64,000 bases of DNA. It comes from Streptomyces rimosus (GTDB lineage: Bacteria > Actinomycetota > Actinomycetes > Streptomycetales > Streptomycetaceae). Shown here piece after piece: positions 33,186 through 42,095 of the stretch; the first letter of the stretch is position 1, and each line of letters begins with the position of its first letter. The notes beneath the pieces were generated by a model that saw only the letters and a program-made list of their open reading frames with translations, searched no databases and was not told where the DNA came from. The stretch spans positions 8,931,001-8,995,000 of the forward strand of contig NZ_CP023688.1 in the NCBI RefSeq assembly GCF_008704655.1, given 5' to 3'. The translations under genes and the position numbers were made by a program.

Positions 33186-33195
33186 GCACCAGTGG

Positions 33196-34386
33196 CTAGG
33201 CGTCCAGCGGTCGGGCCTCCGGGTCCGAACGCTCCTGGTCGCGGCCGCCCCGTACGGAGCGGATCGCCTCCACCAGTCCCGCGACCAGGCGCGCCCGTTC
33301 GGGCATGGCCTCGATCACCACGTACTCGTGGTCGGCGTGGGCGCCGCTGCCCACGGCTCCGAGGCCGTCGAGTGTCGGTACGCCCAGTGCGGCCGTGAAG
33401 TTGCCGTCGCTGCCGCCGCCGACCGCCACGCCTTCGACGCCGGGGAGCAACCGCTGTGCCAGAGCGAAGAGTTCGGCCGACGCGGACTCGGGCATCGGGG
33501 GGCGGCCGATGCCGCCCCGAACGGTGATCTCCGCCTGGTCCAGGTGGGGGGAGAGCGCCGCGAAGGCCGATTCGACGCGGTCCTTCTCGTCGGCCGTCTC
33601 GACCCGTACGTCCACGGTGATGGTCGCTTCCGCGGGGACGACGTTGTCCAGGGTTCCGGCGGACGCGACGGTCGGGGTGACCGTCGTACCGATGCCGGGG
33701 CGGCCGAGCGCCGCGATGTCCAGCACCTGGTGGGCCGCTTCGACCAGGGCGTTGACGCCCGCCGCGGGTTCGAGGCCCGCGTGCGAGGCCCGGCCCGTGA
33801 CGGTGACGTGGAAGGTGCCGCAGCCCTTGCGGCCGGTCTTGAGGGCTCCGCCCTCACCGGCACCCTCCACCACGAGGACCGCGCCGCAGGCACGGGCCCG
33901 TTCCTCGATGAGGCTCCGGGAGGAGTGGGATCCGACCTCCTCGTCGGCGCTCACCAGGAATTCCACGCCCGACCGGTCGGCGAGCGACGCCACCGCGTGG
34001 ACCGCCTGGACCAGGCCGCCCAGCATGTCGAAGACGCCGGGCCCGGTCGCCCGCCCGTTCTCGGCCCTGAACGGGCGGCGGGCCAGGGTGCCGAGCGGAA
34101 AGACCGTGTCGTGGTGCCCCAGGATCAGCACGTTCGGGTCACCGCCGCCCGACCAGTGGACGTGCGGGCCGGCTGCGCTCTCGATGAGGGTGGCCTGCCC
34201 GCCCAGGCGCTTTTCGAGTACGGCGGCGACCGTGCGCGCCGATGCGGCCAAGGCGTCGCGATCGCGCGACGGGGACTCGATCTCGACGAGGGTCCTCAGG
34301 TCCGCGAGCATCGCGTCGACATCGAAGGCGGTATCGGGGTCGCTATTGGGGTCGGAGTGGAGGTGCGGGGCCTTGTGGGACGTCAT
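33196..34386 (-). CDS. M20-family metallopeptidase (carboxypeptidase G2/ArgE type)
   Basis: About 396 residues. The di-zinc ligands are visible: ILGHHDTVFPLG (His), GVFDMLGGLVQA (bridging Asp region), SADEEVGSHSSR (catalytic Glu-Glu), VVEGAGEGGALKTG and the terminal AHADHEYV (His). The inserted dimerisation domain contains the usual VTVTGRASHAGLEPAAGVNA. These enzymes cleave C-terminal amino acids, for example Glu from folates, or N-acyl groups. No signal peptide is seen. ATG 34386 is the likely start; an in-frame GTG at 34410 is also possible. It lies 17 bp downstream of the LppU-like gene on the same strand. Confidence 0.9.
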   Translation of the reverse strand: MTSHKAPHLHSDPNSDPDTAFDVDAMLADLRTLVEIESPSRDRDALAASARTVAAVLEKRLGGQATLIESAAGPHVHWSGGGDPNVLILGHHDTVFPLGTLARRPFRAENGRATGPGVFDMLGGLVQAVHAVASLADRSGVEFLVSADEEVGSHSSRSLIEERARACGAVLVVEGAGEGGALKTGRKGCGTFHVTVTGRASHAGLEPAAGVNALVEAAHQVLDIAALGRPGIGTTVTPTVASAGTLDNVVPAEATITVDVRVETADEKDRVESAFAALSPHLDQAEITVRGGIGRPPMPESASAELFALAQRLLPGVEGVAVGGGSDGNFTAALGVPTLDGLGAVGSGAHADHEYVVIEAMPERARLVAGLVEAIRSVRGGRDQERSDPEARPLDA

Positions 34387-34403
34387 GGCGTGAGCGTACG
34401 AGG

Positions 34404-35006
34404 TCACCGGTTGGCGTCGACGTGCGTCATGCACAGGCTCATGACCTCCCGGTCGTACTTGTCGAACCTCCGGTAGTCGGCCTGTCCGGGCTCGCAGCCG
34501 GTGCCCGCGCCGACCTTGGCCACCTTGTACTTCGCCGCCGCGTTCCCGCAGTCGATGATCTTGAGCTCCGGTTCCTTGTCCGTACCGCCCGTCTGCTGGA
34601 GGCAGTCGCCGACCTTCGCGGCCGTGACGCTCTGCGGGTCGGCCTTGGGCCGCTTCCTGCTCTCGGCGTTGTACTCGTCCTGGTGCATCACCACCCACGC
34701 GCCGATCCCACCGAAGATCAGCAGAACGATGAGCGCCCGCACGATGCCGGGGATGCGCACTTGCCGCGGCGGTCGCCCGCCGGGGCCGCCGTTGGGCGCC
34801 TGGCCGTACGGGGCCTGCGGGGCCTGAGGGGTTTGCGGAGCCTGTGCATAGGGAGCCTGCGGATACGGGGCTTGAGGGTACGGGGCCTGCGGATAAGGCT
34901 GCTGGCCGTACGGCGCCTGGCCCTGCGGGGGCGGGCCCTGCGGCGGCTGCGCGGGGTGGCCGTACGGGGGGTAGCCACCGTTCTGCGCTGGGGGAGGCGT
35001 GGACAT
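34404..35006 (-). CDS. LppU/SCO3897-family membrane protein with Pro/Tyr repeats
   Basis: 200 residues. The first 95 are a Pro/Gln/Tyr-rich cytoplasmic region with degenerate YPQAP repeats that are visible as 15-bp DNA repeats. A single membrane helix follows (GIVRALIVLLIFGGIGAWVV), then an extracytoplasmic domain with conserved Cys (VGDCLQQTGG, IIDCGNAAAKYKV, TGCEPG, SLCMTHV) that matches LppU-type proteins of Streptomyces. The function is unknown; similar N-terminal repeats in actinobacteria mediate protein contacts at the membrane. The ATG at 35006 is preceded by a weak AGGG stretch. Confidence 0.85.
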   Translation of the reverse strand: MSTPPPAQNGGYPPYGHPAQPPQGPPPQGQAPYGQQPYPQAPYPQAPYPQAPYAQAPQTPQAPQAPYGQAPNGGPGGRPPRQVRIPGIVRALIVLLIFGGIGAWVVMHQDEYNAESRKRPKADPQSVTAAKVGDCLQQTGGTDKEPELKIIDCGNAAAKYKVAKVGAGTGCEPGQADYRRFDKYDREVMSLCMTHVDANR

Positions 35007-35227
35007 GAAGGGTTCCCTCGTTGGGTGGAGACGTGTGCGCCGGGCACGCGGGCCGGAAAGTGGATCACCGCAGACTAGCCCGCGGCCGTCCGCGCTTTGG
35101 CATGGCCCTGGCATATAGGGGGCGTGCCCGGTCCGTCATCCAATCCCGGAAAATGGTGCGTGCGCCCTTCAAATCGCACATATGATCCTCTCGCTCCGTT
35201 TTTCTGTTTGTGGGGGGACTCTGCCCT

Positions 35228-36920
35228 GTGGGCACATCGCTGCGCGCGCTGCGCGCACTGATCCTGCTGGCCGGTTTCTACGTGCTCGCCCTCGCCGTAC
35301 TGGCCCTGCTCACCGGCGCCGCCCTCGCGGCCCGGGCCTGGGCGCCGCCCGTGGCCGCGCTCACGGTCACGGTCCTCTGCGCCCTGCTGGGCCTCCCGGT
35401 CCTGCGCGGCGTCTTCACGCTCGGCGCGGCCGGCGGCAGCCGCAAGCGCGGGAGTGGAAACGGCGTACCCGAGACCGAGGGACTGGCCGTCAGCGACGCC
35501 GAACAGCCCGAGCTGTGGCGCGCCGTCCGCTCGCTCGCCGAGCGCACCGGCACCCGCGCCCCCGACGCGATCCTCCTCACCGAAGAGGTCAACGCGGCCG
35601 TCCGCGAGGACGCCCGGCTGCTGGGCCTGCTGCCGGGACGGCGCCGCCTGTACCTCGGCGTGCCGCTGCTGATGGGCCTGACCGAACCGCAGCTGCACTC
35701 GGTGATCGCCCACGAGCTGGGTCACTACGGCAACGCGGACACCCGGCTCGCCGGCATCACCCTGCGCGGCCGGGACAGCGTGCTGCGTACGGTCGAGGGG
35801 TTTCAGGCGCCGCGGCGCAAGCTCAGGGACCGTGCGTGGGCGCGGCAGGGCCGGCCGGCCGGCCGGCGAGGCGGTGCGCGAGGGCCGGAGCATCGATCTG
35901 GGGGGTGGCGGGCGGACCGGCTTCGGCTACGGTTCCATGGCCCGGCCGTTCCAGGCGTACGCACGGTTCTATCTGCGCGCCACGAACAGCGTCGGACGTG
36001 GGCAGGAACTCGCCGCCGACCGCGTGGCCGCCCGCGTCGCGGGCCGTGACGCCACCTCGTCGGCGCTGCGCGAGATCGCGGTGCTGGACGTCGTACACGA
36101 CTTCTACCTGAACGAGTACGTCGCGCTGGGCGCTCGCGCGGCCCTGCTCCCGCCGCCCGGCGAGGTCTGCGGCGGCGTACGGCACGTGCTCGCCGACCCG
36201 GAGCTGCGGTCCGACCTGGCAGAGTTGCGCGGCGAACCGGGACCGGGAAACGGGTCGCCGTACGACTCGCACCCGCCCGTGGCCGAGCGGATCCGGCTGA
36301 TCGAAGCGCTGCCCGACGACGGCCGGGCGGCCGATCCGGCGCGGCCCGCGCTGGCGCTGCTGCGCGAACCCGGGCGCCTGCTGGTCGAGTTGGAGCGCGT
36401 CCTCCTCACACCGGAGGCGTTGGCCATGGAACGGGCCGACTGGCCGGAGCTGATCCACCGGGCGGCACACGCGCTGGCGGAGGCGGACGCGGAGGCGCTG
36501 CGTACGGCGTTGTCGGAGGCGGATGCGAAGATGGTGCGTACACTCCCGATGGACGCCCGGGAGCCCAGGGATTCCGCGGCCGGTGCCGCGCGGGACCTGG
36601 CGGCCCTGCTGGACGCCATCGACGCGGGGCGGCTGTGGCAGGTCGCGGACCACTTGCCCAAGTCGCCGGAGGCGGCGCGGGCGAGCGGCCGGGCGGCGCG
36701 GGAATTCCTGCGGCCGGTGCTCGAATGCGGGACGCGGTCGCTGGCCGAACTGGCCCTGGTGGAAGCGGCCGGGGCGCGCTGGACGCTCTCCTGGTCCACA
36801 CCGCCACGGCTGCGGCTGCCGGAGGCGCGGGACCTGACGGAACCGCTGGCGGCGGCCGTACGGGCGGCCCTCGCGGACGACCCGGACACGGCGCCACTAC
36901 GGGTCCTCCTCGCGAACTGA
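35228..36920 (+). pseudogene. M48-family membrane metalloprotease, frameshifted at a GGCC repeat
   Basis: The N-terminal frame (GTG 35228) gives two membrane helices and the zinc motif VIAHELGHYGNADTRLAG (HEXXH). It loses family similarity after FQAPRRKLRDRAW. The second frame, read from about 35866 to 36920, restores a normal M48 C-terminal part (QELAADRVAARVAGRD with the third ligand Glu, HPPVAERIRLIEAL). The switch falls exactly at four GGCC units (35849-35864). Removing one unit joins the frames as GRPAGEAVREGRS. So one extra tetranucleotide breaks the gene. It could be a true inactivating slip, a phase-variable site, or an assembly error. The intact protein would have about 560 residues. 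Confidence 0.8.
35849..35864. repeat. GGCC tetranucleotide repeat, four units
   Basis: Four perfect GGCC units followed by GG. The M48 protease reading frame changes by +1 exactly here, as expected from gain of one unit. Confidence 0.85.
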
Positions 36921-37070
36921 ACTGCCACGGGCTCTTCGCCCACCGGCCCGGCGCGCCGACACCTGCACGTACCCGCACGGCCAACCCGTCGCACGCACAC
37001 CCCGCAGTGCGCGAACCCCCTGAACTTCGACCCACAAACCCACCAACTCCCGAACGGACCACCCCACTTC

Positions 37071-38126
37071 ATGCACGGAATGATCCCCCTGACCATCCTC
37101 GTGGTCTCGCTCGTCGTCTGGCTGGTGAAGCGCAGACGTACGTCCAAGCTCGCCGCGGCAGCCGGTGCTGATCTGGTGCCGAGGGACAAGCAGAACACGA
37201 ACCGGTCCTTCCCGGACCCCGAGGCGGACGCCGTGGAAGCGGCCCTCGCCCGGGGCGAATGGCAGCCCGCCGCCCAGGCGATCGCCGCCGCGGGCACGGA
37301 CTGGGAGCGTCGCTCCTACCTGGTGGACATCGTCGCCGACCACGCGGCCCGGGACGACGCATGGCTGCGGGCCTGGCAGGCCGCGCGCCCGGACGACCCG
37401 GACGCGGCGGTCGTACGGGCCGCGGCGCAGGTGGCGCTGGCCTGGGAGATACGGACCGGAGCCTGGGCCAAGCACGTGACCGGCGAGCAGGCCGCCGGGT
37501 TCCTGCGGGTGCTGGAGGAGGCGCGGGAGGACTTCGCGCGGGCGCGGAAACTGGCCCTGCCGGAGGACCCCACGCCGTACCTGAAGGAAATCCCGCTCTA
37601 CAAGGGCCTGAACGCCCCGCACGAGGCGATGCTCGCGCTGTGGGACGAGGTCACCGCCCGCGCCCCGTACCACTACGAGGCCCACGCGGCGGCGCTCCAG
37701 TACTGGTGCGCGAAGTGGCACGGCTCCGCAGAGACCGCCCGTGACTTCGCGGGGCAGGCCGCGGCGTCGGCGCCGCCCGGCAGTCTGCTGACGGTCATCC
37801 GGCTGCTCGCCTGGTTCGAGCACCACCACGACGACGCGCCGTCCGAGGCGTTCGGCTGGCCGGAGGTCCGGGGCATGACCGATGCGGCGCTGGCGGATGT
37901 CGCGGCGGCGCGGCCGGACCACCCCAGGCTTGCGGAGGCCCGCCATCTGCTGGCGTACTTCCTGACCCGGCAGGAGCGGTACGAGGCGGCCCTGATCCAG
38001 TTCCGGGACGTGGACGGCTATGTGGACGCGCTGCCGTGGCGCTACTTCGAGGACCCGGCGAAGGCATTCTGCGGCGTCCGGGACGCGGCGCTGCGGGGCG
38101 CGGTGAGCGGCCAGGGGGCGTCCTGA
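37071..38126 (+). CDS. Membrane-anchored helical-repeat protein of unknown function
   Basis: 351 residues. A single N-terminal membrane helix (MIPLTILVVSLVVWLVKRRRT) has a basic flank placing the rest in the cytoplasm. The remainder is helical with TPR-like pairs (AALARGEWQPAAQAIAAAGT, LLAYFLTRQERYEAALIQFR) and many Trp and Tyr (HYEAHAAALQYWCAKWHGSA). I do not recognise a named family beyond similar Streptomyces hypothetical proteins. It lies 150 bp downstream of the M48 protease gene on the same strand. Confidence 0.75.
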   Translation: MHGMIPLTILVVSLVVWLVKRRRTSKLAAAAGADLVPRDKQNTNRSFPDPEADAVEAALARGEWQPAAQAIAAAGTDWERRSYLVDIVADHAARDDAWLRAWQAARPDDPDAAVVRAAAQVALAWEIRTGAWAKHVTGEQAAGFLRVLEEAREDFARARKLALPEDPTPYLKEIPLYKGLNAPHEAMLALWDEVTARAPYHYEAHAAALQYWCAKWHGSAETARDFAGQAAASAPPGSLLTVIRLLAWFEHHHDDAPSEAFGWPEVRGMTDAALADVAAARPDHPRLAEARHLLAYFLTRQERYEAALIQFRDVDGYVDALPWRYFEDPAKAFCGVRDAALRGAVSGQGAS

Positions 38127-38196
38127 GCACGGTGCGAACAGAACGACTGGTAATGTCAACCGTTTGTCTTGATAGACCTGATATCGAGGACTGTGT

Positions 38197-39105
38197 ATGA
38201 GTGTGTCCCCTCCGTCCGACGGCCACCAGTCCGGTGAGCCGGCGGCCGAGGCCCGCGATCCGTGGAGCCCGCCGCCGCCCGGACCGGCCCCGGACCCGGC
38301 GTCCGCACCCTGGACCCCGTACCAGACGGATCCGCTGCTGGCCGCCCGGCCGCCGCGCAACGGCATGGGCATCACGGCCCTGGTCCTCGGCATCGTCAGC
38401 CTGGTGCTCGGGGTGCTCGTCTTCCTGTTCTGGATGACCTGGCTGCCGGGGCTGCTGGCCGTGATCTTCGGCATCATCGGGATGCGTCATGCCCGCAGGG
38501 GCCAGGCGACGAACGGGACGATGGCCATGGTCGGCATGATTCTGGGCGGCCTCGGCCTGGCCGTCTCGATCCTCTGCGGGATCTTCGCCGCCGTGCTGGT
38601 GAAGGAGGCCGCCCACGAGGTGCGCGCGGAGGCCAAGAAGACGGCGGCCTCCGAGAAGGCGGAGCGGGAGAAGGCCGCGCGGGAGGAAAAGGCCCGGCAC
38701 CTGCCGTTCGGCGGGACGTACACCTTCCCGAACGGTCTGAAGGTGACCGTCGCCGAGCCGGAGCCGTTCGTCCCGGACCAGTACGCACACGGGCACGCCA
38801 AGGGCAACAAGGCGGTCCAGGTGACGATCACGGTCGTCAACACCGGTAAGAAGCGGGTCGACGCGGGGCAGGCCGGCCTGCCCCGCGTCAACGACGCCGA
38901 CGGCGCATCGGCGGAGCTGGTGATCGACGGAAGCGGGCGGCAGAAGGTCATCGACGGATACCTCCTGCCGGGCAGGCAGGTCGTCGGGAAGTACGCCTTC
39001 TCGCTGCCGCCCGACGCCGCCGACAAGGCGGAGGTCGAGTTCGGCACCGACCTCAGTGAGGCGGACTACTCCTACTGGAGCGGCCCCCTCCACCTGGGAA
39101 GCTGA
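38197..39105 (+). CDS. DUF4190/DUF4352 membrane protein
   Basis: 302 residues. A Pro-rich N-terminal region is followed by two or three membrane helices typical of DUF4190 (GMGITALVLGIVSLVLGVLV, PGLLAVIFGIIGMRHARRGQ, MVGMILGGLGLAVSILCGIF). A charged Lys/Glu/Ala helix follows (EVRAEAKKTAASEKAEREKA), then a beta-sandwich DUF4352 domain outside the membrane (GTYTFPNGLKVTVAEPEPFV, VTITVVNTGKKRVDA, VEFGTDLSEADYSYWSG). Its role is unknown; DUF4352 resembles immunoglobulin-like adhesion folds. The region 38127-38196 before it is AT-rich and likely carries its promoter. Confidence 0.85.
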   Translation: MSVSPPSDGHQSGEPAAEARDPWSPPPPGPAPDPASAPWTPYQTDPLLAARPPRNGMGITALVLGIVSLVLGVLVFLFWMTWLPGLLAVIFGIIGMRHARRGQATNGTMAMVGMILGGLGLAVSILCGIFAAVLVKEAAHEVRAEAKKTAASEKAEREKAAREEKARHLPFGGTYTFPNGLKVTVAEPEPFVPDQYAHGHAKGNKAVQVTITVVNTGKKRVDAGQAGLPRVNDADGASAELVIDGSGRQKVIDGYLLPGRQVVGKYAFSLPPDAADKAEVEFGTDLSEADYSYWSGPLHLGS

Positions 39106-39234
39106 CCCGGCCCCGGCCCGTACCGCACTGACCGGCACGGGCCGCGGCATGGCCGGTTCCGCCGTTGTCCCTGATGCCGGCGTGCAGTTGGCTTGCGCTG
39201 TTGCGTCCGGTGTCCGTGGGGCTGGGGAGGAAAC

Positions 39235-40572
39235 GTGCAGCGATGGACCACTGTCCTGGCAGTGCTGGCGGCGGCCTGTGTCACGACGCTGCCCGCCGCG
39301 TCCGCCCTCGGCGCGGACACCGGTACGGCCGGGGGGAGCGCGCGGCGGGTCAGCGTCAGCGCCACCGGAGCCCAGGCCGACGGTGACTCCTCCGGCGCCG
39401 TGCTCAGCGCGAACGGACGCGTCGTCGTCTTCACCAGCCAGGCCCGCAACCTCGTACCGGGTACGCCCGAGGGGACCGGCATCCAGCTGTACGCCAAGGA
39501 CCTGCGGACCGGGCGGGTGGACCTCGTCAGCGCGAACCCGGACGGCTCGCCGGGGTACGAACCCGGTTATGTGCACGCGGTGAGTGCCGACGGCCGGTAC
39601 GTCGCCTTCGACTCGCCGTCCAGCACCCTCGACCCGCGCGATTCCGGCGACGGCATGGACGTCTTCCTCCGCGACCGCCGCACGGGCACCACCGAGCTGA
39701 TCACCCGGCACGACGGCGACCCGGGCGCCGGGCGCAGCTTCCTGCCCTCGATCAGCGCCGACGGGCGCTACCTCGCCTTCACTTCGCTGCGCGCCGACCT
39801 CGTGCCGGGGGACACCAACGACCGGGCGGACGTCTTCGTCCGCGACCGGCAGCGGGGGACCACGCGGCGCGTCAGCGTCGCCAGTGACGGTACGCAGGCC
39901 GACGCGGCCTCCGACAACGCCGTCATCAGCGCCGACGGGCGGCAGGTGGCCTTCACGACCGAGGCGAAGAACCTGTTCCCCTGGCCCCAGGGTGCGCCGG
40001 GCATCGCCAGGCCGCAGCCGCCGTACGTGTCGTTCGGCGTGCACGACCTGCGGACCGGCGGGACCAGGGCGGGCGCGTACAACCAGAACGGCATCCCGGC
40101 CCGCGTCCAGTACGGCCTGCACTTCTCGCCGGACGGCCGGTACCTCCTCTTCGACACCAGCGACGCGCTGCTGCCGGGCGACGAGTCCGGGTGGTGGGGC
40201 TTCTACTCCCGCGACCTGCGCACGGGCGCGTACGCACGACTGGCCGCACGGCCGGACGGCGGCCGCCCGACAGGCAGTGTGACCGGCGCCGGCCTCAGCG
40301 CCGACAACCGGACCGCCTTCTTCACCACCAACGCCCCCGACCTGGTACCGGACGACACCAACGGCACCTGGGACGTGTTCGCCCGCGACCTGCGCAGCGG
40401 CGAGGTCACCCGGCTCGGCTCGACCCCGGACGGCGGACCGCCCGCCGAGGGCTCCTACGGGGTGTCGCCCGACCGCCGCGGCCGGCTGGTGGCCTTCACC
40501 AGCGCCAGCGCCGACCTGGTGCCGGGCGACACCAACGGGGCGACGGACATCTTCGTACGGCGACTGCGCTGA
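39235..40572 (+). CDS. Secreted PD40/TolB-like beta-propeller protein
   Basis: 445 residues. A signal peptide (MQRWTTVLAVLAAACVTTLP...ASALGA) precedes about six repeats of the pattern ISADGRYLAFTS...LVPGDTN...DVFVRDRxxGTTxRVS. Examples are AVSADGRYVAFDSPSSTLDP, SISADGRYLAFTSLRADLVP and GLSADNRTAFFTTNAPDLVP. These form a TolB-type beta-propeller. The GTG at 39235 is preceded by GGGGAGG; longer readings lack a site. Such propellers bind proteins or ligands outside the cell. No catalytic residues are apparent. Confidence 0.85.
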   Translation: MQRWTTVLAVLAAACVTTLPAASALGADTGTAGGSARRVSVSATGAQADGDSSGAVLSANGRVVVFTSQARNLVPGTPEGTGIQLYAKDLRTGRVDLVSANPDGSPGYEPGYVHAVSADGRYVAFDSPSSTLDPRDSGDGMDVFLRDRRTGTTELITRHDGDPGAGRSFLPSISADGRYLAFTSLRADLVPGDTNDRADVFVRDRQRGTTRRVSVASDGTQADAASDNAVISADGRQVAFTTEAKNLFPWPQGAPGIARPQPPYVSFGVHDLRTGGTRAGAYNQNGIPARVQYGLHFSPDGRYLLFDTSDALLPGDESGWWGFYSRDLRTGAYARLAARPDGGRPTGSVTGAGLSADNRTAFFTTNAPDLVPDDTNGTWDVFARDLRSGEVTRLGSTPDGGPPAEGSYGVSPDRRGRLVAFTSASADLVPGDTNGATDIFVRRLR

Positions 40573-40647
40573 CGACCGCCCCGCATCCGGGCACGGCGGA
40601 CCACGGCGGCCGCGGAAAACCCGTACCGCCCGGATCGGCCCGCCTGC

Positions 40648-40653
40648 TACGGT
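40648..40653 (+). promoter_or_regulatory. -10 element of a probable leaderless transcript
   Basis: TACGGT (TANNNT), preceded by TGC, ends exactly seven bases before the ATG at 40661. That spacing is the arrangement seen for leaderless Streptomyces mRNAs, in which transcription starts at the A of the start codon. No clear -35 is present. Confidence 0.45.
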
Positions 40654-40660
40654 CGCCGGC

Positions 40661-40711
40661 ATGAAGCGCGCCGCGATGACGACGACGCCGGACACGGTCC
40701 CGGCGCGCTGA
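40661..40711 (+). CDS. Thr-rich leader peptide of an attenuator
   Basis: The 16-codon frame reads MKRAAMTTTPDTVPAR and stops at TGA 40709-40711. Four of 16 residues are Thr, including three consecutive ACG codons. A 13-bp terminator hairpin begins 15 bases after the stop, and the threonyl-tRNA synthetase gene starts 40 bases after that hairpin. This is the standard layout of ribosome-mediated attenuation: when charged Thr-tRNA is scarce, ribosomes would stall on the ACG run and let the transcript read through. There is no Shine-Dalgarno site, which fits a leaderless start. A competing antiterminator was not established by folding. Confidence 0.65.
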   Translation: MKRAAMTTTPDTVPAR

Positions 40712-40725
40712 CACCTGATCCAGCA

Positions 40726-40755
40726 GAAGCCCCGGGGCGAGTGCCCCGGGGCTTC
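40726..40755 (+). terminator. Attenuator hairpin before threonyl-tRNA synthetase
   Basis: GAAGCCCCGGGGC and GCCCCGGGGCTTC form a perfect 13-bp stem with a GAGT loop. It sits between the Thr-rich leader peptide and the start codon of the synthetase gene, so as a terminator it would control entry into that gene. Confidence 0.75.
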
Positions 40756-40795
40756 GCCGTCCGGTCACTCGCCCGCCGCACGCGAGGAGACCACC

Positions 40796-42031
40796 ATGTA
40801 CGACCACCGCAGACTCGGCCGCGAACTCGGCCTGTTCGGCAGCGATCCGCTGATCGGCTCCGGACTGCCGTACTGGCTGCCCGACGGCGCGACCGTACGG
40901 CACACCCTGGAGGAGTACGTCCGCGACGCCGAACGCCGGGCGGGCTACCAGCACGTGTACTCGCCGGTGCTCGGCAAACGCGAGCTGTACGAGCTGTCCG
41001 GCCACTGGTCGCACTACAACGAGGACATGTTCCCCCCGATGGACCTCGGCGGTGAGCAGGTCGTGCTGCGCCCCAGCCTGTGCCCGCACCACGCGGTGAT
41101 CTACCGCTCCCGGGCGCACAGCTACCGCGAACTGCCCCTGCGGATGGCCGAACTGGGTGGCATGTACCGGGCCGAGCTGTCCGGGGTGCTCGGCGGGCTG
41201 AGCCGCGTACGGGCGATCCAGCTCAACGACGCGCACATCTTCTGCACCCTGGACCAGGCGGCCGACGAGGCGCAGGCCGCCCTCGGCATGATCCGGCGGG
41301 CGTACGAGGCGCTCGGCATCCGGCCGTCCCGCTACCGGCTCTCGCTGCCGGGCCCGGGCGGCAAATACGTCGCCGCACCCGAAATGTGGGAGCGGTCCAC
41401 CACCCTGCTCGCCGAGGTCCTCGACCGCTCCGGACTGCCCTACGAGGAGGGCGAGGGCGAGGCGGCGTTCTACGGGCCGAAGATCGACGTCCAGGTCGCC
41501 GACAGCGCCGGGCGGGAGTCCACCCTGTCCACCGTCCAGATCGACTTCCACCAGCCCGAGCGGTTCGACCTGCACTACATCGGACCCGACGGCGCCCGGC
41601 ACCGCCCGGTCATGGTCCACCGCAGCGTCATCGGCAGCGTGGAGCGCGCCGTCGCCCACCTCATCGAGGAGCACGGCGGCGCCTTCCCCGCCTGGTTCGC
41701 CCCCACCCAGCTGGTGATCCTGCCGATCTCCGACAGCGAGGTGGCCGCTGCCGAGGCCGTCGCCGAGCGCTGCGCCCGCCTCGGGCTGCGCGCCCGGCTC
41801 GCCGGGCCGGAACGCGGCAGCCTGGGCGCCCGCATCCGGGAGGACCGCCGCGTGCCGTACCAAGCCGTCATCGGCGCCAAGGAGGCTGCCGACGGCCACG
41901 TGGCCCTGCGCCTGCGCGACGGGCGCCGGCTCGACCCGCGACCCGCCGACGCCGCGCTGCGCCGGATCGGAGCCCTGGTGGGCGCGCACCGCACCGAACT
42001 GTGGGAGTGCGGCGAAGTGGGCATCTGGTAG
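40796..42031 (+). CDS. thrS: Threonyl-tRNA synthetase, short form lacking the editing domain
   Basis: 411 residues, about 240 fewer than a standard ThrRS. It has no N-terminal TGS or editing (N2) domain and starts at the catalytic core. Class II motifs and zinc ligands are kept: LRPSLCPHH (Cys), LPLRMAELGGMYRAE, LNDAHIFCTLDQ (His), AFYGPKIDVQVADS, HRPVMVHRSVIGSVERAV (His). A C-terminal anticodon-binding domain begins at about 300 (FAPTQLVILPISDSE). The usual WQCGTIQ-type strand is changed to ESTLSTVQ near the active site. The gene follows a Thr-codon leader and hairpin. Such extra ThrRS copies can confer resistance to ThrRS inhibitors such as borrelidin or obafluorin; here this is a hypothesis. 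Confidence 0.9.
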   Translation: MYDHRRLGRELGLFGSDPLIGSGLPYWLPDGATVRHTLEEYVRDAERRAGYQHVYSPVLGKRELYELSGHWSHYNEDMFPPMDLGGEQVVLRPSLCPHHAVIYRSRAHSYRELPLRMAELGGMYRAELSGVLGGLSRVRAIQLNDAHIFCTLDQAADEAQAALGMIRRAYEALGIRPSRYRLSLPGPGGKYVAAPEMWERSTTLLAEVLDRSGLPYEEGEGEAAFYGPKIDVQVADSAGRESTLSTVQIDFHQPERFDLHYIGPDGARHRPVMVHRSVIGSVERAVAHLIEEHGGAFPAWFAPTQLVILPISDSEVAAAEAVAERCARLGLRARLAGPERGSLGARIREDRRVPYQAVIGAKEAADGHVALRLRDGRRLDPRPADAALRRIGALVGAHRTELWECGEVGIW

Positions 42032-42039
42032 GGCGAGTT

Positions 42040-42080
42040 CCGGGCAGGCCGGTGAGGGAGCTGCCTCCCGGCCTGCCCGG
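42040..42080. terminator. Hairpin terminator between convergent genes
   Basis: CCGGGCAGGCCGG and CCGGCCTGCCCGG form a perfect 13-bp stem around a 15-nt loop, between the end of the threonyl-tRNA synthetase gene and the convergent hydrolase gene. Confidence 0.75.
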
Positions 42081-42095
42081 GGCAGGTCTTCGCCC

